Shown here: positions 37,035-45,894 of the stretch, piece after piece
How positions within the stretch are numbered: position 1 is the first letter of the stretch
Layout: every line of letters begins with the position of its first letter
NCBI RefSeq assembly: GCF_009938015.1
Contig: NZ_AP021884.1
Coordinates: 248,001 to 312,000, forward strand
DNA length: 64,000 nucleotides
Source: Sulfuriferula plumbiphila
GTDB taxonomy: Bacteria; Pseudomonadota; Gammaproteobacteria; Burkholderiales; Sulfuriferulaceae
Direction of reading: 5' to 3'
Notes under the pieces: model-generated
Told to the model about the DNA's origin: nothing
Seen by the model: only the letters and a program-made list of their open reading frames with translations
The model's database searches: none
Program-made: the position numbers and the translations under genes

Positions 37035-38504
37035 ATGGCGGTTACGGCATTGAGCAGTACCGAGCAATACAATTTCGATATTGTGAAGAAGTTCTCCATC
37101 ATGACCATGGTGTGGGGTGTGATTGCCATGGCGGCGGGCGTATATATCGCGTCTGAGCTGGCGTGGCCACTCCTGAACTTCGACATTCCGTACATCACAT
37201 TCGGACGTTTGCGCCCGGTGCATACTACCAGCGCGATTTTCGGTTTTGGTGGCAGCGCATTGTTTGCGACGTCCTACTACATCGTGCAGCGTACCTGTCA
37301 GGCGCGTCTGTCCAGTGATGGCATGGCAAGCTTCACCTTCTGGGGCTGGCAGGCGATTATCGTGCTGGCGGATATCAGCTATATGCTTGGCCACACCCAG
37401 TCGCGCGAATATGCGGAAATGGAGTGGCCGATCGACATCCTGATCGAGATTGTATGGGTTACCTATCTCGCCCTGTTTGTCAGCACCATCATGCGCCGCA
37501 AGCAGCCGCATATCTATGTGGCCAACTGGTTCTTCCTGGCCTTCATTCTTGCCACTGCGCTGCTGCATACCTTCAACAATCTGGCGGTGCCGGTCAGCCT
37601 GTTCTCGATGAAGTCCTACAGCCTGTTTTCGGGTGTCCAGGATGCGATGACGGAATGGTGGTATGGTCACAACTCGGTTGGCTTCTTCCTGACGGCGGCG
37701 TTTCTGGGCATGATGTATTACTTCGTGCCCAAGCAGGCCGGTCGCCCGATTTACTCTTACCGCCTGTCCATCGTCCATTTCTGGGCGCTGTCATTCCTGT
37801 ATATGTGGGTCGGCGCCCACCACCTGCACTGGACCGCCCTGCCGGACTGGACTTCCACCCTGGCGGCGACCTTCTCCATCATGCTGTTGCTGCCGTCCTG
37901 GGGCGGCATGATCAACGGCATCATGACCTTGTCCGGCGCATGGGACAAATTGCGCACGGATCCGGTCATGCGCTTCCTGATTGTGGCGTTATCGTTCTAT
38001 GGCATGGCCACTTTTGAAGGCCCGCTGCTGGCGCTGAAAGACGTGAATGCGCTGTCGCATTACACCGACTGGACGGTTGGTCACGTGCACTCCGGCACGC
38101 TGGGCTGGGTAGCGATGATCACCTTTGGATCCATGTATCACATGATACCCAAGCTGTGGGACACCAAAATCTGGAGCCAGAAGCTGGTGGGTGTGCATTT
38201 CTGGTTTGCCAGCATCGGCGTGCTGCTGTACATCACTGCGATGTGGATTTCCGGCATTCTCCAGGGCCTGATGTGGCGCGCATTCGATCAGTACGGCAAT
38301 CTGCAGTATTCGTTCGTCGAGTCTGTTGCAGCCATGCACCCGTTTTATGCGATGCGGGCAATTGGTGGCATGTTCTTCCTGACGGGCATGGTGATGATGT
38401 TCGTTAACGTGGGCATGACCATTCGCCAGGCCAAGCGCGAGGCATCTGAGCTGGAAGCCAAAATGTCCGCCAAAATGGCCAAATCCGGCTTGGCCGGCGC
38501 TTAA
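37035..38504 (+). CDS. ccoN: cbb3-type cytochrome c oxidase subunit I
   Basis: A 489-residue catalytic subunit of the high-affinity C-family haem-copper oxidase, holding haem b, haem b3 and CuB. Typical segments: [86 protein letters not shown] and [17 protein letters not shown]. The cross-linking Tyr and CuB histidines are in these blocks. GGAGAG precedes the start. First gene of the ccoNOQP operon. Confidence 0.98.
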   Translation: MAVTALSSTEQYNFDIVKKFSIMTMVWGVIAMAAGVYIASELAWPLLNFDIPYITFGRLRPVHTTSAIFGFGGSALFATSYYIVQRTCQARLSSDGMASFTFWGWQAIIVLADISYMLGHTQSREYAEMEWPIDILIEIVWVTYLALFVSTIMRRKQPHIYVANWFFLAFILATALLHTFNNLAVPVSLFSMKSYSLFSGVQDAMTEWWYGHNSVGFFLTAAFLGMMYYFVPKQAGRPIYSYRLSIVHFWALSFLYMWVGAHHLHWTALPDWTSTLAATFSIMLLLPSWGGMINGIMTLSGAWDKLRTDPVMRFLIVALSFYGMATFEGPLLALKDVNALSHYTDWTVGHVHSGTLGWVAMITFGSMYHMIPKLWDTKIWSQKLVGVHFWFASIGVLLYITAMWISGILQGLMWRAFDQYGNLQYSFVESVAAMHPFYAMRAIGGMFFLTGMVMMFVNVGMTIRQAKREASELEAKMSAKMAKSGLAGA

Positions 38505-38521
38505 AGTACAAGGAAACAGAC

Positions 38522-39265
38522 ATGTTCAATTTCAAGCACGAATGGATTGAAACCAATATTGGTCTCTTGCTGGTGCTGACCATGCTGGCGATCAGTATTG
38601 GTGGCCTGGTCGAAATCGCACCGCTGTTCTTTATCAAGGACACAGTGGAGAAGGTGGCCGGTGTACGTCCCTACACCCCGCTGGAATTGCGTGGGCGCGA
38701 TATTTATCAGCGTGAAGGCTGCTACCTGTGTCACTCGCAGATGATTCGTCCGTTCCGCGACGAAGCGCTGCGTTATGGCCACTACTCGCTGGCGGCAGAG
38801 TCGCAGTACGATCATCCATTCCAGTGGGGTTCCAAGCGTACCGGGCCGGATCTGGCGCGTGTCGGCAAAAAATACTCTAACGAATGGCACGTTGCGCACC
38901 TTATCAGTCCCCGCTCCATGGTGCCGGAATCGGTGATGCCGAACTTCCCCTGGCTGGAAAGGAACGAACTGAATATTTCCGATATTTCCGAGCGCATGGA
39001 AGCCTTGCGCAAGGTTGGAGTCCCGTATTCGCTAACCAAGTCGGAATACCAGGCCAACGTCAAGCAGTTCGGGGCGGCAACGGCCGAAATGTTGAGCATC
39101 CCCGATGCGCGCAAAAACCTAATCGCCCAGGCAGAGTCGGGAAACTATGACGGCGACCGCAGCAAGATTACGGAAATGGATGCGCTGGTTGCATATTTGC
39201 AGGTGCTGGGCACCATGGTGGACTTCAGCAAGTATGACGACGACGCGTTTGTAAAATACCGCTAA
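38522..39265 (+). CDS. ccoO: cbb3-type cytochrome c oxidase subunit II (monohaem)
   Basis: A 247-residue membrane-anchored monohaem cytochrome. One N-terminal helix ([20 protein letters not shown]) is followed by CYLCH at 67-71 in [18 protein letters not shown], the CcoO signature; [20 protein letters not shown] carries the axial methionine region. It starts 17 bp after ccoN and passes electrons from CcoP to CcoN. Confidence 0.98.
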   Translation: MFNFKHEWIETNIGLLLVLTMLAISIGGLVEIAPLFFIKDTVEKVAGVRPYTPLELRGRDIYQREGCYLCHSQMIRPFRDEALRYGHYSLAAESQYDHPFQWGSKRTGPDLARVGKKYSNEWHVAHLISPRSMVPESVMPNFPWLERNELNISDISERMEALRKVGVPYSLTKSEYQANVKQFGAATAEMLSIPDARKNLIAQAESGNYDGDRSKITEMDALVAYLQVLGTMVDFSKYDDDAFVKYR

Positions 39266-39279
39266 CAATAGGCCGCCCC

Positions 39280-39468
39280 ATGGAATGGTTGAATTGGTTT
39301 GCTTCGTTCGAGAATACCAAGCCGCTGGCGTTGGTGATTCTGTTCGTCACCTTCGTGCTGATTGTGCTCTATGTATACGGCAGCAAGAAGCGCGGAGAAC
39401 GGCTGGAAACCTACAAATACATGCCGTTCATGGACGATGAATCTGAAAGCAAGGAAGACAGGAAATGA
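39280..39468 (+). CDS. ccoQ: cbb3-type oxidase small subunit CcoQ
   Basis: A 62-residue single-helix protein (ALVILFVTFVLIVLYVYGSKKRGERLE) with an acidic C-terminus. CcoQ stabilises the association of CcoP with the CcoNO core. Its stop overlaps the ccoP ATG (ATGA). Confidence 0.93.
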   Translation: MEWLNWFASFENTKPLALVILFVTFVLIVLYVYGSKKRGERLETYKYMPFMDDESESKEDRK

Positions 39469-40385
39469 GCCAGGAAAAATTACAGTCCCACACGGTACAG
39501 ACCACCGGTCACGCATGGGACGGTGACCTGCAGGAATACAATAATCCGATCCCGAACTGGTGGCTGTATGCATTTTATATCTCCGTGCTGGCCGCGATCG
39601 CGTACTGGTTTACTTATCCGGCATGGCCAGTAGGCAAGGGTTTCACCACGGGTTTTGACCATATTACCTACGTTAACGACAAGGGTGTGACCAAGACAAC
39701 GCACTGGAATACGCGTGCCCTGTTCATGAAAGAAACCAACGAGGCGGTCGCTGCGCAGAAACCTTATTTCGACAAGGTTGCGGCCACGCCGTTCGAGCAG
39801 ATCGCCAAGGACCCCGAGCTCAACAGCTTTGTGGTGTCCGCAGGCAAGCAGCTGTTCTCTGACAACTGCGCAGCATGCCATCAGCAGGGTGGTGGCGGAA
39901 AGATGGGTTTTGCTCCGAATCTGACCGACGACGACTGGCTCTACGGCGGCCATTACGCCAATATTCAGCAAACCATCACCAATGGCCGACATGGCTACAT
40001 GCCGCCTTTCGCCGAGGTGTTGACCGATGCGCAAATCACGCAGCTGGCTGATTATGTGTTGAGCCTGTCGCATGTTGCGGTCAATCCGGACAGTGCCAGG
40101 GCGGGTGACGCATTGTTTCATTCCGAGACGGCTGCCTGCTATTACTGCCACGGTGCTGATGCCAAAGGGCGCCAGGTGCTGGGCTCCGCCAACCTGACCG
40201 ACAGCATCTGGCTGTGGGCAAACGTACCCGGCGCCGGCACCATTCCACTGAAGGAAGCCGCGGTGAAAAACGTGATTCGCCAAGGTCTGAACAAGGGTGT
40301 CATGCCATCCTGGAAAGATCGCCTGTCGCCTGAACAAATCAAGTTATTGGCAGTCTACGTTCATGAATTGGGTGGTGGTAAATAA
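39465..40385 (+). CDS. ccoP: cbb3-type cytochrome c oxidase subunit III (dihaem)
   Basis: A 306-residue dihaem cytochrome anchored by a helix near residues 34-52. Haem sites are CAACH (135-139) and CYYCH (225-229). The N-terminal HAWDGDLQEYNNPIPNWW block is diagnostic for CcoP. It receives electrons from soluble cytochrome c. A terminator follows 48 bp later. Confidence 0.98.
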   Translation: MSQEKLQSHTVQTTGHAWDGDLQEYNNPIPNWWLYAFYISVLAAIAYWFTYPAWPVGKGFTTGFDHITYVNDKGVTKTTHWNTRALFMKETNEAVAAQKPYFDKVAATPFEQIAKDPELNSFVVSAGKQLFSDNCAACHQQGGGGKMGFAPNLTDDDWLYGGHYANIQQTITNGRHGYMPPFAEVLTDAQITQLADYVLSLSHVAVNPDSARAGDALFHSETAACYYCHGADAKGRQVLGSANLTDSIWLWANVPGAGTIPLKEAAVKNVIRQGLNKGVMPSWKDRLSPEQIKLLAVYVHELGGGK

Positions 40386-40433
40386 GTAATCATTGACCCC
40401 TGATCCGGTTCAGGCCGGACTCGCGGCCTTAAT

Positions 40434-40463
40434 AAAACCCCTGCCATGTTGTGCGGGGGTTTT
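40434..40463 (+). terminator. rho-independent terminator after ccoP
   Basis: AAACCCC and GGGGGTTTTTTT flank a short GC-containing loop, giving a stem with a seven-T tail. It separates ccoNOQP from the ccoGHIS maturation genes, though read-through is possible. Confidence 0.8.
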
Positions 40464-40480
40464 TTTCATGGAGAGCATGC

Positions 40481-41917
40481 TTGGACGTTGGTATTGAAGA
40501 ACCACGGGCGCTATATCAGAAGCGTATCCCGATTGTAACTCGTTCAGTCAAAGGGCGTTTTCGCAATTTCAAATGGGGGGTGATGGTACTGGCCTACGCC
40601 GTGTTCTTTGGGCTGCCGTGGCTGCCCTGGACGCGCCACGGTGTGGCTTCGCAGGCGGTCATGTTTGACCTGGGAGGGCGCCGCTTCTTCATTTTCGACC
40701 TGGTAATGTATCCGCAGAATGTGTTCTGGCTGGCGTTATTGCTGTTCATTGCCGCCACTTTCCTGTTTTTTGCCACTTCGTTGATTGGCCGCGCTTTTTG
40801 CGGCTACTTCTGTTTTCAGACTTTGTGGACGGATATATTCATCTGGATCGAGAAGCTTGTGCAGGGTGAGCGCCCCGCGCGCATCCGTCTGCAGCGTCAG
40901 CCATGGGACCGGGAGAAAATTCTCAAACTGGGGGTGACGCACGCTCTGTGGCTGCTGATTTCGTTCTGGACCGGCATGACGTTCATGCTCTACTACGGCT
41001 ATGCGCCTGATCTGCTGGTACGGTTTTTTACCGGCCACGCTGCCTATGCCGCCTATGTCACGGTATTTGCCCTGACCGCCACCACCTACGCTGCAGCAGG
41101 GCTGATGCGCGAACAAATCTGCGCCTATGTATGCCCGTACGGCCGCTTCCAGAGCGTCATGTACGACCCCGAAACGCTGGCCGTCGCATATGACGCCAGA
41201 CGTGGAGATGGCAGCATGGGACGTGCCGCGCCCAGAGCGGAGCTGAAAATTCACGCAATCCGCCAGCAGAAAGGCTACGGCGACTGCATTGATTGCGGGT
41301 TCTGCGTACAGGTGTGCCCGGCGGGAATTGATATTCGTGACGGTCTCCAATACCGCTGCATATCCTGCGGCTTATGTATTGATGCCTGCAACAACATCAT
41401 GGATTCGGTGGGCTATCCACGCGGCCTGATCCGTTACGATTCCGAAGCCAATCTGGCACTGCCGCAACCTGCCAAGCCGCATATTCACTGGAAGCGACTC
41501 AAAGTTGTCGGCTATTTTGTCGCGCTTGGCGTCATGACCGGCGCGCTGGTATACAGCATCGCTACCCGTACCAATTTTGAACACGACGTGCAGCAGATAC
41601 GCCAGCCGCTATACGTGGTGCTGTCCAATGGCGACATCCGCAACCGTTATCAGATCCGTCTCACCAACAAGAGCGGCGCTGATATGGAATATCGCATCAC
41701 CACGCAGGGCCTGCCGCCAGGGGCGCTGGATCTGGGCGAGATGCAAACCGTCAAGGTGCACAGTGGCAATAGCGTGATTGTGCAGGCCAGTATCAAACTC
41801 ACGCCGCAGCAGGTCGGAAAATATCCCAGGTTTGATTTTGTGATCACCCCGTTATCCGCACCGGAGGACAAGGTGGTAGAGCAGGTAAACTTTTATTCAA
41901 GGACGGACGAACAATGA
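40481..41917 (+). CDS. ccoG: cbb3 oxidase maturation protein CcoG (FixG/RdxA type)
   Basis: A 478-residue membrane iron-sulfur protein that reduces copper for cbb3 assembly. Five or so helices surround an N-terminal CGYFC motif; two 4Fe-4S motifs appear as CIDCGFCVQVCP and CISCGLCIDACNN; a C-terminal Ig-like domain follows. The start is taken as TTG at 40481, with GGAGA 8 bp upstream: the only earlier start in frame, GTG at 40451, lies in the terminator stem. Confidence 0.92.
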   Translation: MDVGIEEPRALYQKRIPIVTRSVKGRFRNFKWGVMVLAYAVFFGLPWLPWTRHGVASQAVMFDLGGRRFFIFDLVMYPQNVFWLALLLFIAATFLFFATSLIGRAFCGYFCFQTLWTDIFIWIEKLVQGERPARIRLQRQPWDREKILKLGVTHALWLLISFWTGMTFMLYYGYAPDLLVRFFTGHAAYAAYVTVFALTATTYAAAGLMREQICAYVCPYGRFQSVMYDPETLAVAYDARRGDGSMGRAAPRAELKIHAIRQQKGYGDCIDCGFCVQVCPAGIDIRDGLQYRCISCGLCIDACNNIMDSVGYPRGLIRYDSEANLALPQPAKPHIHWKRLKVVGYFVALGVMTGALVYSIATRTNFEHDVQQIRQPLYVVLSNGDIRNRYQIRLTNKSGADMEYRITTQGLPPGALDLGEMQTVKVHSGNSVIVQASIKLTPQQVGKYPRFDFVITPLSAPEDKVVEQVNFYSRTDEQ

Positions 41918-42705
41918 GCTTGCTGGAAACGCTGTTTGGCGGCACGGTAATCGTGGTGATATTGCATTGGCTGCTCGGGCGCCTGGGGCTCGCAAACTAC
42001 TGGCGCGGAGTGATTTCGGGCGCGGTTCCCACCATCGCTTATGCGTTCTACGCCGTTATCAACGGTGATGGCCTGGATGTGATCGCCATTCACGTCGCGA
42101 TCTTCCTGGCCACTGCGACAGTGCTGAGCCTGCTTGCCAGCGATAAAAGCAATACCGGGAAACGCATGCACTGGGTGCCGAAAGCGCTGGTGGTATTTTT
42201 TGGCTTGCTGGCCGTGATCGATGGCACATTCGTTTCCATTTCCACCCAGGGCGTACCACCCTGGGTGGCCAGCATGATCATGCCGCGCGCCAAGGACCAC
42301 CCGGTGTATTCCGGTTTCTCCGGGGTGACCGAGCACAATGACCAGGCTGCGAAGGCGGTCAATGAGCATCTTAAAATGCTCTCGGATGAACAGCAGCTGG
42401 GCTGGGAGGTGGAGATGATAGGCCTGAATACTCTGAAGGCAGGATCGGCCACTTCGAATAAACTCACCATGCGCCTGCACGACAGACAGAAACAGCCCAT
42501 GCAGAATGCCGTGGTCACCTTGAATTTTTTCCGGCCAGGCTATGTGCAAACCCTGCCGCCCCTTCAGTTGCAGCAGAATAAACCGGGTGAGTACGACGGC
42601 AGTATCAGCATTCCCGATACGGGTTCATGGGTGGTCAAGCTGGTGATTGAGGCCGATGGTAAACGCATCGAACGCGAGCATGATGTGAGCGTGACGGCCT
42701 CCTGA
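41914..42705 (+). CDS. CcoH/FixH-like protein with extra N-terminal membrane domain
   Basis: A 263-residue protein located where ccoH is expected, between ccoG and ccoI. The C-terminal half (about 160-260) resembles FixH: a beta-rich periplasmic domain with NKLTMRLHDRQKQPMQNAVVTLNFFRP and GEYDGSISIPDTGSWVVKL. Ordinary FixH is about 150 residues with one helix; here some four helices (about 8-25, 32-50, 56-75, 88-108) precede it. CcoH is needed for stable cbb3 assembly. The ATG overlaps the ccoG stop. Confidence 0.8.
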   Translation: MSLLETLFGGTVIVVILHWLLGRLGLANYWRGVISGAVPTIAYAFYAVINGDGLDVIAIHVAIFLATATVLSLLASDKSNTGKRMHWVPKALVVFFGLLAVIDGTFVSISTQGVPPWVASMIMPRAKDHPVYSGFSGVTEHNDQAAKAVNEHLKMLSDEQQLGWEVEMIGLNTLKAGSATSNKLTMRLHDRQKQPMQNAVVTLNFFRPGYVQTLPPLQLQQNKPGEYDGSISIPDTGSWVVKLVIEADGKRIEREHDVSVTAS

Positions 42706-42712
42706 GGAGTAG

Positions 42713-45127
42713 ATGAGCGCCTCCGAATCCTGTTATCACTGTGGCCAGCCAGTCCCTGGCGGTGTAGGCTTCAGTGTCAATATCGCGCGTCAGTCGCGGG
42801 CAATGTGTTGCCTTGGTTGCCAGGCGGTCGCTCAGGCGATTGTGGATAATGGACTCTCCGAGTATTACAACAATCGCACCGCGCTACCCGGGCAAGGGCA
42901 TGAAGTGTTGCCCGATGAGCTGAAAAAGCTTGCCCTGTATGACCATCCCGATATCCAGCGTAGCTTTGTAATCGATAGTGGCGAACACCTGCGCGAGGCG
43001 GTGCTGATCCTGGAGGGCATCACCTGCGCGGCCTGTGTCTGGCTCAATGAGCGCCACCTCAAACAACTGCCTGGGGTGAAATCGGTACAGGTCAATTACG
43101 CCAATCATCGTGCCCGGGTTGCCTGGGACAGCCGCGAAATCACGCTGTCGCGTATTCTGCAGGAAATCCAGCTGCTCGGTTATAACGCGCATCCCTACAG
43201 CGCACTGCAAGCCGATGCCTTGCGCAAATCCCGGCGCAAAAAAGATTTGCAGCGTATTGCCATAGCCGGAATCGGTTCGGCACAGGCAATGATGCTGTCG
43301 GTCGGCCTGTATGCAGGTAACTGGGATGGCATGGATCCCAATACGGTGATGCTGCTGCGCTGGTTCGGCCTGCTGTTGACGCTGCCGGTGGTGACCTTTT
43401 CTGCAATGCCGTTTTACCGCGCGGCATGGAGTGGCATCAAGTCCGGGCATCTGAATATGGATGCGCCCGTGGCGCTGGCGATTATTACTGCTTTCATCGG
43501 TAGCGTGTGGGTCACCCTGTTCGGCGGCGCGCATGTTTATTACGATTCCATCGGCATGTTTACCCTGTTCTTGCTGGGCACCCGCCTGCTGGAAGCGGGC
43601 GCACGTGGAAAATCGGTTGAATCGGCAGAGAATCTGCTCAAGCTTCAGCCCACCATGGCCATCCGGCTGCGTGCTGGTCAACAGGAATATGTGCCGGTAC
43701 TGGATCTGGTGTGCGGTGACTGCATCCTGGTCAAACCTGGCGAAACGGTAGCCGCAGATGGCCTGGTGGCGGAAGGTGTGTCTACGGTGGATGAAGCGCT
43801 GTTGACCGGCGAGTCACGCCCGGTTGTCAAACAGCCGGGGCAGAGTGTGATCGCAGGTAGCGTTAATCTGGAAAGCCCACTTATCCTGACGGTGACCGGG
43901 GTGGGTGAAAATACCGTACTCGCCGGCATCGTACGTTTGGTGGACAAGGCGCAGGCCGAAAAACCGCGCATCGCCGCGCTCGCCGACCGTGCCGCTTCCT
44001 TGTTTACCGTGGCGCTGCTGATTTTTACTGCGTTCGTCGGGCTGGTCTGGTTATTCGTTGACCGCAGTCAGGTGCTGGATATTGTACTTGCGGTGCTGGT
44101 GGTGACTTGCCCATGCGCATTGTCGCTGGCAATACCTGCGGCACTGGCAGCGGCAGGCTCGCATCTCATCAAATGCGGTATCCTGGTGACGCGTGGCCAT
44201 GCACTGGAAACCCTGGCGCGAGTGAATCATGTGGTGTTCGACAAGACCGGCACCCTGACGCAAGGCAAGCCAGTGGTGGTAGACGTGATCGCACTGGCGG
44301 ATGTGCCGGCAGCGCAGTGTGATGTGCTGGCAGCGAGTCTGGAGCAGGCCTCGGAACACCCGCTGGCAGCGGCGTTTAAAGGGCGCGTATCGGCGCCTGA
44401 TTTGCTGGCCGTGCAAATGGCGCGTAATCACCCGGGCCAGGGGGTGTCGGGTGAAGCTGGCGGGCAATGTTATACCCTGGGTAATCAGGCATTTTCATCT
44501 GCAAGCCACGGCGTGGCCGTTGAAGATTATGCCACGCGCTACCCCAGCGCCACTTTGGTATGGCTGTGCGACGCCATGCGGCCATTGGCCGTGTTTGTGC
44601 TGGAAGACCCGCTGCGCGGCGATGCTGTGCAGGCTGTTGCGACGCTCAAGGCGCGCGGGATTGATGTCAGCATTTTAAGCGGTGATAACGAAACTACGGT
44701 ACGCCATGTCGGGAATGCGCTGGGCGTGAGCAATCTCCACTGGCAGCAAAAACCCCAGGACAAGCTGGCAGCTTTGCAAGCCATACAGCGCGCTGGCGCC
44801 ATCGTGGCGATGGTAGGTGATGGCATCAATGATGCGCCGGTACTGGCCGGTGCGCAGGTGTCGTTTGCCATGGGGGCAGGTACTGCTGTGGCTAATCAGA
44901 GTAGCGACATCGTGTTGCTCTCGAACCGGCTGGGCGATGTTGCGCAGGCGCTGGAAACCGGACGCGCCACGCTATCGGTGATGCGCCAGAATCTGTTTTG
45001 GGCGGCGGCGTATAATCTGATTGCATTACCGTTTGCCGCGCTGGGTTATGTTTCGCCGTGGCTGGCTGCGCTGGGTATGTCCATCAGTTCCATGGTGGTG
45101 GTATTGAATGCTTTGAGGCTAAGATGA
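42713..45127 (+). CDS. ccoI: copper-exporting P1B-type ATPase for cbb3 assembly
   Basis: An 804-residue pump supplying copper to CcoN. N-terminal features: CYHC and CCLGC zinc/copper-type motifs (residues 7-36) and the heavy-metal domain CAAC (105-108). Membrane CPC motif at about 466-468, phosphorylation motif DKTGTLT near 510 and hinge GDGINDAP near 702. The double cysteine-rich N-terminus is typical of FixI/CopA2 rather than detoxifying CopA. It overlaps ccoS by 4 bp. Confidence 0.95.
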   Translation: MSASESCYHCGQPVPGGVGFSVNIARQSRAMCCLGCQAVAQAIVDNGLSEYYNNRTALPGQGHEVLPDELKKLALYDHPDIQRSFVIDSGEHLREAVLILEGITCAACVWLNERHLKQLPGVKSVQVNYANHRARVAWDSREITLSRILQEIQLLGYNAHPYSALQADALRKSRRKKDLQRIAIAGIGSAQAMMLSVGLYAGNWDGMDPNTVMLLRWFGLLLTLPVVTFSAMPFYRAAWSGIKSGHLNMDAPVALAIITAFIGSVWVTLFGGAHVYYDSIGMFTLFLLGTRLLEAGARGKSVESAENLLKLQPTMAIRLRAGQQEYVPVLDLVCGDCILVKPGETVAADGLVAEGVSTVDEALLTGESRPVVKQPGQSVIAGSVNLESPLILTVTGVGENTVLAGIVRLVDKAQAEKPRIAALADRAASLFTVALLIFTAFVGLVWLFVDRSQVLDIVLAVLVVTCPCALSLAIPAALAAAGSHLIKCGILVTRGHALETLARVNHVVFDKTGTLTQGKPVVVDVIALADVPAAQCDVLAASLEQASEHPLAAAFKGRVSAPDLLAVQMARNHPGQGVSGEAGGQCYTLGNQAFSSASHGVAVEDYATRYPSATLVWLCDAMRPLAVFVLEDPLRGDAVQAVATLKARGIDVSILSGDNETTVRHVGNALGVSNLHWQQKPQDKLAALQAIQRAGAIVAMVGDGINDAPVLAGAQVSFAMGAGTAVANQSSDIVLLSNRLGDVAQALETGRATLSVMRQNLFWAAAYNLIALPFAALGYVSPWLAALGMSISSMVVVLNALRLR

Positions 45128-45309
45128 CTTCTACGTTGGTATTTCTGCTGGGCTTGACGGTCATATTTATTTTGCTGATCGGTTTCGGTATTTTCTGGGC
45201 AATCAAAAGCGGCCAGTTCGAAGACATGGAAGGCCCGGCGCAGCGTATTCTGATGGATGAGGATGACCCGATGCTGCCGTCCAATCAATTGAGCGACAAA
45301 AAGAAATAG
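45124..45309 (+). CDS. ccoS: cbb3-type oxidase assembly protein CcoS
   Basis: A 61-residue single-helix protein (VFLLGLTVIFILLIGFGIFWAIKSGQFED), with DMEGPAQRILMDEDDP after the helix, the CcoS signature. CcoS is needed for cofactor insertion into cbb3 oxidase. The ATG at 45124 overlaps the ccoI stop (ATGA). Confidence 0.95.
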   Translation: MTSTLVFLLGLTVIFILLIGFGIFWAIKSGQFEDMEGPAQRILMDEDDPMLPSNQLSDKKK

Positions 45310-45357
45310 TTTAAAATTGAGACCATCGTTAATATCGTCGCGTAAGGAGGATGGATC

Positions 45358-45459
45358 ATGAATCAGCTGTTCAACAAAACTAATATGCCGATGACCATTG
45401 TGGTGAGCCTCATTGTGTTTGCCTGGCTCAGCTTCTTCTCGGTAATTCTGTTTGGCTGA
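45358..45459 (+). CDS. 33-residue single-helix membrane peptide in the cbb3 cluster
   Basis: A short ORF starting 48 bp after ccoS with an excellent AAGGAGG ribosome-binding site 7 bp before ATG. It encodes MNQLFNKTNMPMTIVV followed by one hydrophobic helix ending SFFSVILFG. No family was recognised. Size, topology and position recall tiny oxidase subunits such as CcoM of Pseudomonas cbb3, but no homology can be claimed by eye. Confidence 0.65.
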   Translation: MNQLFNKTNMPMTIVVSLIVFAWLSFFSVILFG

Positions 45460-45582
45460 TACGCCATAGCCAATAACAAACCCCGCACAGGCGCTAGGCG
45501 TTAAGCTATGGTGTTGATGATTTGATTGAAAGCCACGCCTCTCTTGGCTTGGCTGCCTGATTCCGCGGAAAAGAATTTTTCT

Positions 45583-45882
45583 TCAGAAGTAAGACTCCTT
45601 GGCTTTATCCAGGGCCACGCTTAAGCGCAACCCCAGCACGCCAAGGATGCGATTCAGGGTTTTTACTGTACCGGGACTGTTCCCCAGCTCAATGTCCTGC
45701 ACGGTGCGGTAGGAAACCCCGGCTAACTTGGCCAGCTCCGCGGTAGTCAACCGCAGACCCTTTTTGAGCTGGCATACCGACTCCTGCAGCGACCACTCTG
45801 GATGCGCCAGCAGCTCGTCTATGACCTGCTGCCGCAGTTGCATTTGCTGGTAAAGCGAAATCGGCTTATAGCGTCTATCCAC
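45583..45882 (-). CDS. HipB-like XRE-family antitoxin/repressor
   Basis: A 99-residue DNA-binding protein. The helix-turn-helix (about 44-80) includes LTTAELAKLAGVSYRTVQDIELGNSPGTVKTLNRIL, close to HipB/XRE domains. The N-terminal 40 residues form a charged helical extension. GTG at 45882 is the start, with GAGG 6 bp upstream; the gene follows hipA by 12 bp, the reverse of the classical hipB-hipA order. It would bind the HipA-like kinase and repress the operon. Confidence 0.82.
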   Translation of the reverse strand: MDRRYKPISLYQQMQLRQQVIDELLAHPEWSLQESVCQLKKGLRLTTAELAKLAGVSYRTVQDIELGNSPGTVKTLNRILGVLGLRLSVALDKAKESYF

Positions 45883-45894
45883 GGGGTGCCTCGT

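Noticed and set aside
40451-40480. GTG start for ccoG at 40451
   Set aside because: It lies in the stem of the ccoP terminator and has no ribosome-binding site, whereas TTG 40481 has GGAGA upstream and gives the normal CcoG N-terminus.
45461-45515. CCATAGC/GCTATGG inverted repeat after the 33-residue ORF as a terminator
   Set aside because: The arms are 7 bp with a loop of more than 30 bases and no T-tract follows.
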